DNA of 64,000 bases from NCBI RefSeq assembly GCF_000621785.1, contig NZ_KK211348.1, positions 193,494-257,493 of the forward strand. The letters run 5' to 3'. The translations under genes and the position numbers were made by a program. The stretch is from Ruminococcus flavefaciens ND2009. Its GTDB lineage: Bacteria > Bacillota > Clostridia > Oscillospirales > Ruminococcaceae. Numbering within the stretch: the first letter of the stretch is position 1; each line of letters starts with the position of its first letter. The notes under the pieces are model-generated. The model was given only the letters and a program-made list of their open reading frames with translations, was not told the DNA's origin and ran no database searches. Below, piece after piece: positions 59,605 to 64,000 of this stretch.

Positions 59605-60726
59605 ATGAAAGTTGAAAGTTTAGTAAATATGATCGGTGCCGACTTCTATACCGGTGTCCCGGATAGTCAGCTCAAAGCCCTTTGTGATCATCTTATGGAT
59701 ACTTACGGGATAGACCGGAAGCATCATATAATTGCGGCAAACGAGGGCAACTGCACTGCCATTGCAGCAGGTTATCATCTTGCAACGGGAAAAGTTCCTG
59801 TAGTATATATGCAGAACAGCGGTGAGGGCAATATAATAAACCCTGCTGCATCGCTGCTTAACGACAAGGTATATGCGATACCGATGATCTTTATTGTGGG
59901 CTGGCGCGGTGAGCCCGGTGTTCACGATGAACCTCAGCATATCTTTCAGGGCGAAGTCACATTAAAGCTGCTGGAGGATATGGACATAAAAAACTTCATT
60001 CTCGGCAGGGAGACCACCGAGGAAGAGCTGGCTGCTGCTATGACTGATTTTCGCAGCGTTCTTGCAGAAGGAAAGCAGGTAGCGATCGTTGTCCGCAAGG
60101 GCGCACTGACCAATGCCCCCGAGGTGGGATACTGGAATGATAACAAAATGAGCCGTGAGGAGGTCATTCAGCATATAGTCAGGGCAGCAGGAGAGGATCC
60201 GATAGTTTCAACAACTGGTAAGGCAAGCCGTGAGCTTTTTGAGACGCGGACCGCAAACGGTCAGAGCCATAAGTATGACTTCCTTACCGTGGGTTCCATG
60301 GGACATACCTCCTCAATTGCACTCGGCATAGCGATCAATAAGCCGGAACGGAGGATCTGGTGCGTGGACGGTGACGGGGCGGTCCTCATGCATATGGGAA
60401 GTATGGCTGTTCTTGGCGCCAATAAACCGAAGAATGTTGTTCATGTAGTGATCAATAACGGTGCACACGAGACTGTGGGAGGTATGCCGACAGTTGCCGC
60501 ACAGATGGATCTTGTGGGCATCGCAAGGGCTTGCGGTTATCCTAATGCAGTATGTGTTGACAGCTTTGATGAACTTGACAGGGAACTTGAAGCGGCAAAG
60601 GGCAGAAATGAGCTTTCGCTGATCGAAGTGAAATGCTCTGTCGGTTCAAGAGCTGATCTTGGAAGACCAACTGCTTCTGCTCTTGAAAACAAACAAAACT
60701 TCATGGACTATCTATCATCGCTGTAG
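59605..60726 (+). CDS. aepY: Phosphonopyruvate decarboxylase
   Basis: 373 residues from ATG 59605 (GAGAGGA). TPP-dependent enzyme: FYTGVPDSQLKALCDHLM, activating Glu in AANEGNCTAIAAGYH, MQNSGEGNIINPAASL, GWRGEPGVHDEPQH, and the TPP motif VDGDGAVLMHMG ... INNGAHETVGG. It converts phosphonopyruvate to phosphonoacetaldehyde, pulling the unfavourable PEP mutase equilibrium. It lies 113 bases after the fusion and is probably cotranscribed. No aminotransferase, alcohol dehydrogenase or hydrolase gene follows. Confidence 0.95.
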   Translation: MKVESLVNMIGADFYTGVPDSQLKALCDHLMDTYGIDRKHHIIAANEGNCTAIAAGYHLATGKVPVVYMQNSGEGNIINPAASLLNDKVYAIPMIFIVGWRGEPGVHDEPQHIFQGEVTLKLLEDMDIKNFILGRETTEEELAAAMTDFRSVLAEGKQVAIVVRKGALTNAPEVGYWNDNKMSREEVIQHIVRAAGEDPIVSTTGKASRELFETRTANGQSHKYDFLTVGSMGHTSSIALGIAINKPERRIWCVDGDGAVLMHMGSMAVLGANKPKNVVHVVINNGAHETVGGMPTVAAQMDLVGIARACGYPNAVCVDSFDELDRELEAAKGRNELSLIEVKCSVGSRADLGRPTASALENKQNFMDYLSSL

Positions 60727-60830
60727 TTATCCATTCGGTTTATAGCGATACATTCCCGACCTGACAAAGAGAGCAGAAAAAATCGGGACGGAAATGACTT
60801 GATGTGATAAAATATTTTTAGCGGAATGAG

Positions 60831-61673
60831 GTGACTGTTATTAAAGACTGGATCGAAGGATTTCAGGCTTCCGTCAACTATATCGAACAGAATTTGTCGG
60901 AGGAGCTCAATATCGGGGACATCGCTGAAAAGGCTGCATTATCCCCATTTTACTATCAGCGTATCTTCGGTGCTCTTTGCGGTATGACAGTGGGGGAGTA
61001 TATCCGTGCCCGGCGTATGACCCTGGCGGCTCAGGAGATCAGCTGCTCCGATAACAGGGTGATCGACGTTGCTATGAAGTACGGCTATGATTCTCCCGAC
61101 AGCTTTGCAAAGGCATTTCAGCGCTTTCACGGCATCACTCCGACACAGGCGAGGGAAGCAGGAGCAAACCTGCGGTCATTCGCTCCGCTGCATATCAAGG
61201 TAACATTGGAGGGCGGTAATATGCTGGATTACAAAATCGTGGAAAAGGCTCCGTTTACGGTGGTAGGTGTCAAAAAGAGGTTCAGTGCCGAAACGAGCTA
61301 CAAGGAGATCCCGAAATTCTGGGAAGAGTGGATGTCAGACATGAAGGGCTTAAAAGGAATGTTCGGTGTATGTTCGGACATGGACGGAAAGAACTTTGAC
61401 TACCGGATCGCTGATCTGTATCAGCCGTGGGAGGATATTCCTTCCGGCTGTGAGACCTATCAGATCCCGGGCGGACTGTGGGCACTGTTCCGCTGCAAAG
61501 GCACACTGCCTGACAGTATGCAGAAGGTCAATACACAGATATGGTCGGAATGGCTTCCGGCATTGCATGGCTATACTTTAGCAGGTAATTATTCGCTTGA
61601 GTTCTATCTGCCGCCTGCGGAGGAGCCTGCCGATACGGTGAGCTATATCTGTATTCCCTTAAAGAAACTGTAA
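60831..61673 (+). CDS. AraC-family regulator with GyrI-like effector domain
   Basis: 280 residues from GTG 60831 (ribosome site weakly placed). Two AraC helix-turn-helix motifs at about 12-110 (LNIGDIAEKAALSPFYYQRIF, VIDVAMKYGYDSPDSFAKAFQRFHGITPTQAR). A GyrI/Rob-like small-molecule-binding domain (about 125-280; YKIVEKAPFTVVGVKKRFS, YTLAGNYSLEFYLPP) follows. The domain order matches BmrR/Rob-like drug-sensing regulators. Eleven bases before the MutS-like gene, so likely an operon. Confidence 0.92.
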   Translation: MTVIKDWIEGFQASVNYIEQNLSEELNIGDIAEKAALSPFYYQRIFGALCGMTVGEYIRARRMTLAAQEISCSDNRVIDVAMKYGYDSPDSFAKAFQRFHGITPTQAREAGANLRSFAPLHIKVTLEGGNMLDYKIVEKAPFTVVGVKKRFSAETSYKEIPKFWEEWMSDMKGLKGMFGVCSDMDGKNFDYRIADLYQPWEDIPSGCETYQIPGGLWALFRCKGTLPDSMQKVNTQIWSEWLPALHGYTLAGNYSLEFYLPPAEEPADTVSYICIPLKKL

Positions 61674-61684
61674 GAGGTGATAAA

Positions 61685-63409
61685 ATGAAGAAAGACCCGG
61701 GGTTCAGTCTGATGCAGCCTATGGGGACAGATGCCGAATATCACAGGCTGCCCGATAATGTGCTGCACGATCTTGGACTTGACGCTTTTTTCGGAGAAAT
61801 ATCAACAGATGCCAAGGAACGCCGTTTTATCACGAATGTGATCTCACAGGTAACGGACGATCCGAAAGTTGCCGCATACCGACAGCAGATCTTCGGGGAT
61901 ATACTTCGGCTGCCTGAGCTGCGGAATACCATGATGGAGCTTTTTGACAAGATACAGTTTATGCAGGATTTCTCCACCATGCACAAGACCTCCGATGAGG
62001 AGCTTGGATTGTGGCATCTCTTTCACCGTCTTGACGAGTTGAACGACTATATAAAAACCGTTGAGACTATGCGTGAATGCCTCTCCGATGACAGGATCAG
62101 GTCAGAGGGACTGACAGCGCTGCGGGATTACATTACCGAGCTTTACGAGGATGCTTGCTTTGCCGATATGAAGAAGGACATCGCTGCGCTGAAACTGAAG
62201 GCATCCGACGTGCAGAGCGTCACTCTCGGTATCAATGTAAACGAGCGCTTTGAAGCTGTCAGTATAGGACTGGTCTCGGTCAATAAAAAGCAGTTCAGGA
62301 AGTCGGGCATAGTCAGCAACTTCGCCGATGCCATTGCTTCTAAGGACAAGCTCCGCGACACAGCAGATTGGGACGGCGATATGCACTATCAGCTCATCGA
62401 CAGGGAGGAAAAGCGCGGCGTCCTGGACTATATGAAGAATGAGGCAGGTGCCCTTGCGGTTCAGACTTCTTTTGCGACCAATGCCAGAGTCAAGTCCACC
62501 ATCGCCAATGCAATAGCTGACGGTGCAGCTGCAAGCGCAACTTCCTATCTTGATACTGTGGTGAATAAAATGCTCAGCTCTCTTGTGAAGAAGCTGAGGG
62601 ACACGCTTACCGTATACGCAAATGTGGCGATCGTGAATGTTTCTGCATTGGTATCAGAGTTTATATATTACATCAGATGTGCGGAGTTTATCGGCGGTCT
62701 GATGGAAAAGGGATGCGTGTTCAGCGAGGCTCAGCCGATAACTGAGGGCGGGACTTCTATGGAAGCAAAGGGCTTCTATAATCTGAAGCTGGCAATGAAC
62801 ATGGAGAATATCGGTGATATAGTAGTCAACGATCTTGCCTTCGATGAAAAGCATACCGTCTATATCCTCACAGGCGCCAACCGCGGAGGAAAGACCACGA
62901 TCACACAGGCTTTGGGACAGCTTTTCGTTCTGGCGCAGGGAGGACTTTTCGTCCCTGCGGAGAGTTTCCGCTATATCCCATGCGACTGTATTTATACCCA
63001 CTTCCCCGCAGATGAGGACAAGACAATGGATCTGGGAAGGCTGGGAGAGGAATGCGTCCGTTTCAAGGAGCTGTTCACTCAGTCCACAAGCAAAAGCCTT
63101 CTTCTGCTGAACGAGACATTCTCCACTACCTCCTTTGAGGAGGGCTACTACATCGCAAGAGACTCCGTAAAGGCTCTACTGGCAAAAGGAGTGCGGACTA
63201 TCTACAATACCCATATGCACAAGCTGGGTGAGGACGCTGAGGAGCTTTCCCGTGACGGTGCGGGAGCTGCTTCCCTTATCATGCGGACAGAGGAGGGGAA
63301 GCGTTCCTTCAAGGTGGCTCTGTCACAGCCCGAGGGCTCGTCCTACGCAAAGGATATTGCCGAAAAGTACGGCGTGACCTTTGATATGCTTATCGGCGGC
63401 AGCGTATGA
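61685..63409 (+). CDS. MutS-family ATPase lacking mismatch-recognition domain
   Basis: 574 residues, ATG 61685 (AGAGGTG). Only the helical core/lever region (about 40-360) and the C-terminal ABC-type ATPase are present. Walker A is GANRGGKTT; Walker B reads LLLLNETFSTT, with Asn before the catalytic Glu where MutS usually has Asp; the following STTS matches the N-terminal part of the MutS D-loop. THMHKLGED carries the terminal His. It lacks MutS domain I (the Phe-x-Glu mismatch wedge) and the Smr domain of MutS2. Role unknown: branched DNA or non-repair ATPase. Confidence 0.88.
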   Translation: MKKDPGFSLMQPMGTDAEYHRLPDNVLHDLGLDAFFGEISTDAKERRFITNVISQVTDDPKVAAYRQQIFGDILRLPELRNTMMELFDKIQFMQDFSTMHKTSDEELGLWHLFHRLDELNDYIKTVETMRECLSDDRIRSEGLTALRDYITELYEDACFADMKKDIAALKLKASDVQSVTLGINVNERFEAVSIGLVSVNKKQFRKSGIVSNFADAIASKDKLRDTADWDGDMHYQLIDREEKRGVLDYMKNEAGALAVQTSFATNARVKSTIANAIADGAAASATSYLDTVVNKMLSSLVKKLRDTLTVYANVAIVNVSALVSEFIYYIRCAEFIGGLMEKGCVFSEAQPITEGGTSMEAKGFYNLKLAMNMENIGDIVVNDLAFDEKHTVYILTGANRGGKTTITQALGQLFVLAQGGLFVPAESFRYIPCDCIYTHFPADEDKTMDLGRLGEECVRFKELFTQSTSKSLLLLNETFSTTSFEEGYYIARDSVKALLAKGVRTIYNTHMHKLGEDAEELSRDGAGAASLIMRTEEGKRSFKVALSQPEGSSYAKDIAEKYGVTFDMLIGGSV

Positions 63410-63524
63410 TGAAATTGATCGGAGAATAATATCTTTCATTGCAGCGGGGTGCCGTTCAGATACGGCAGCTCGCTGTTATTATGTTCTCTTACAAGCAGAC
63501 CGATAGCTTTCAGAATATGCAATG

Positions 63525-63566
63525 ATCCCGCAAACTGTCTGACATAAACAGTTTGCGGGATTTTTC
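63525..63566 (+). terminator. Terminator of the AraC-MutS-like operon
   Basis: ATCCCGCAAACTGT (63525-63538) pairs with ACAGTTTGCGGGAT (63548-63561), followed by TTTTCC. It lies 116 bases after the MutS-like stop. Confidence 0.9.
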
Positions 63567-63767
63567 CTTATCATATCAGCAATGCGCCGCTAATAAAGCT
63601 CCGTCTTTGCCTCTTATAAGTATTCTGCATCTTCCACAGCTCTTTCCTCAGTATACACGGATATTGCAACATTTTTATAAGCAAAAAGACATAATAGGCA
63701 GGTTTGTGCAAAAGACTTGATACTCGGAGGATTTTTTGTGCTTATTGCCGAATATAGACTAAACCTA

Positions 63768-63818
63768 TTGACAAACAAGGGAACAGGTGCTATAATACAT
63801 ACAGTTCCGATAGGAATA
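63768..63818 (+). promoter_or_regulatory. Promoter and palindrome of the Cys-rich micro-ORF
   Basis: TTGACA (63768-63773), 17-base spacer, TATAAT (63791-63796), then TTCCGATAGGAAT (about 63806-63818), a near-palindrome whose CCnATAGGnAT core matches CCTATAGGTAT in the importer promoter at 23263-23273. Confidence 0.72.
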
Positions 63819-63845
63819 CAAGGATTAATGAAAGGAGAGCTGAAC

Positions 63846-63941
63846 ATGAGACATTTTTCAATGTGTTGCTGCTGTTGCATGAATAGCAATTATATGTTCC
63901 GTATAGTGCGCACTTATGCTCAGCGATGTTGCTCTTTCTGA
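63846..63941 (+). CDS. Cys-rich micro-protein or leader peptide (MRHFSMCCCCCMNSNY...)
   Basis: 31 residues, ATG 63846 with a strong AAGGAGAG site and consensus promoter. Five Cys codons in a row near the start and another pair at the end (QRCCSF). No homologue recognised; the composition fits a Cys-attenuating leader or a thiol/metal-sensing peptide. What it would regulate lies beyond 64000. Confidence 0.65.
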   Translation: MRHFSMCCCCCMNSNYMFRIVRTYAQRCCSF

Positions 63942-64000
63942 AACATTTAAGGCATATGTCGGACCCATGGGTCTGTAAATGCGCGGAATGCGGAATGCGT

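Noticed and set aside
1..64000. Cohesin, scaffoldin or sortase gene, ssrA tmRNA gene, rRNA
   Set aside because: None found by eye, although dockerins imply cohesins elsewhere in the genome.

Overview
The window looks like a chromosomal segment of a cellulosome-forming Ruminococcus (Bacillota, Oscillospiraceae; R. flavefaciens / R. champanellensis-like). The grounds are five secreted proteins with type I dockerin repeats, including a CotH-type protein, a CE15 esterase, a GH30 enzyme and a GH43-CE1 enzyme. Other grounds are Firmicutes-style promoters and strong GGAGG ribosome sites. The genus is inferred from these families; no species call is possible by eye. No cohesin or scaffoldin is present here.

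Layout. 1-4.6 kb: right end of one or more integrated elements, with a DUF6809-type protein, an excisionase-like protein, two related tyrosine recombinases flanking an AT-rich alpha/beta hydrolase, and a tRNA-Trp (minus) abutting the second recombinase. 4.7-12.2 kb (minus): three dockerin proteins (BspA-like LRR, CotH, CBM22-CE15). 12.8-14.4 kb: acetyltransferase plus anion permease. 14.5-19.9 kb: M13 metallopeptidase lipoprotein with an FtsX-type permease and LolD-type ATPase. 20-23 kb (minus): nadE, thrH and a small penicillin-binding lipoprotein. 23.2-26.4 kb: a possible Cys leader peptide followed by an SsuABC/TauABC-like importer. 26.4-27.3 kb: TetR regulator divergent from a DUF1858 protein. 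27.4-31.5 kb (minus): FAD oxidoreductase, GtrA and a polytopic membrane protein, probably for surface glycan assembly. 32-35.7 kb (minus): TPP riboswitch controlling thiD-cytX-thiC. 35.9-39.1 kb: DUF3592 protein, a five-module flavoreductase-rubredoxin-rubrerythrin fusion, a lipoprotein and TraX. 39.3-41.9 kb (minus): GH30 dockerin enzyme. 42-48 kb: second LolD/FtsX ABC system behind a tandem-repeat leader, an LRR protein and a MATE exporter. 48-54 kb: divergent GH43-CBM22-dockerin-CE1 enzyme and a tandem NlpC/P60-like dockerin protein with a poly-Thr linker. 54-57.2 kb: hypothetical, smpB, secreted hypothetical, S66 peptidase. 57.4-60.7 kb: a two-gene phosphonate biosynthesis unit. 60.8-63.4 kb: AraC/GyrI regulator with a MutS-like ATPase. 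63.7-63.95 kb: a second Cys-rich micro-ORF.

How the genes fit together. The dockerin enzymes form a xylan/pectin-side-chain set: CE15 cuts lignin-glucuronoxylan esters, GH43-CE1 debranches arabinoxylan and removes feruloyl or acetyl groups, and GH30 hydrolyses xylan or galactan. A 12-base motif, GGTGGACAAAAT, occurs three times in the window, in the non-coding regions upstream of the CE15 and GH43 genes. The most unusual locus is the phosphonate unit. One polypeptide carries an NTP-transferase, a TagD-like cytidylyltransferase and a PEP mutase; it is followed by phosphonopyruvate decarboxylase and no aminotransferase. The second most interesting theme is two short ORFs with Cys runs near an ATAGG-type palindrome, one of them just upstream of the sulfonate/nitrate-type importer. 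Four elements with self-complementary low-complexity arms (A-D) recur between genes, one of them between the TPP riboswitch terminator and thiD.
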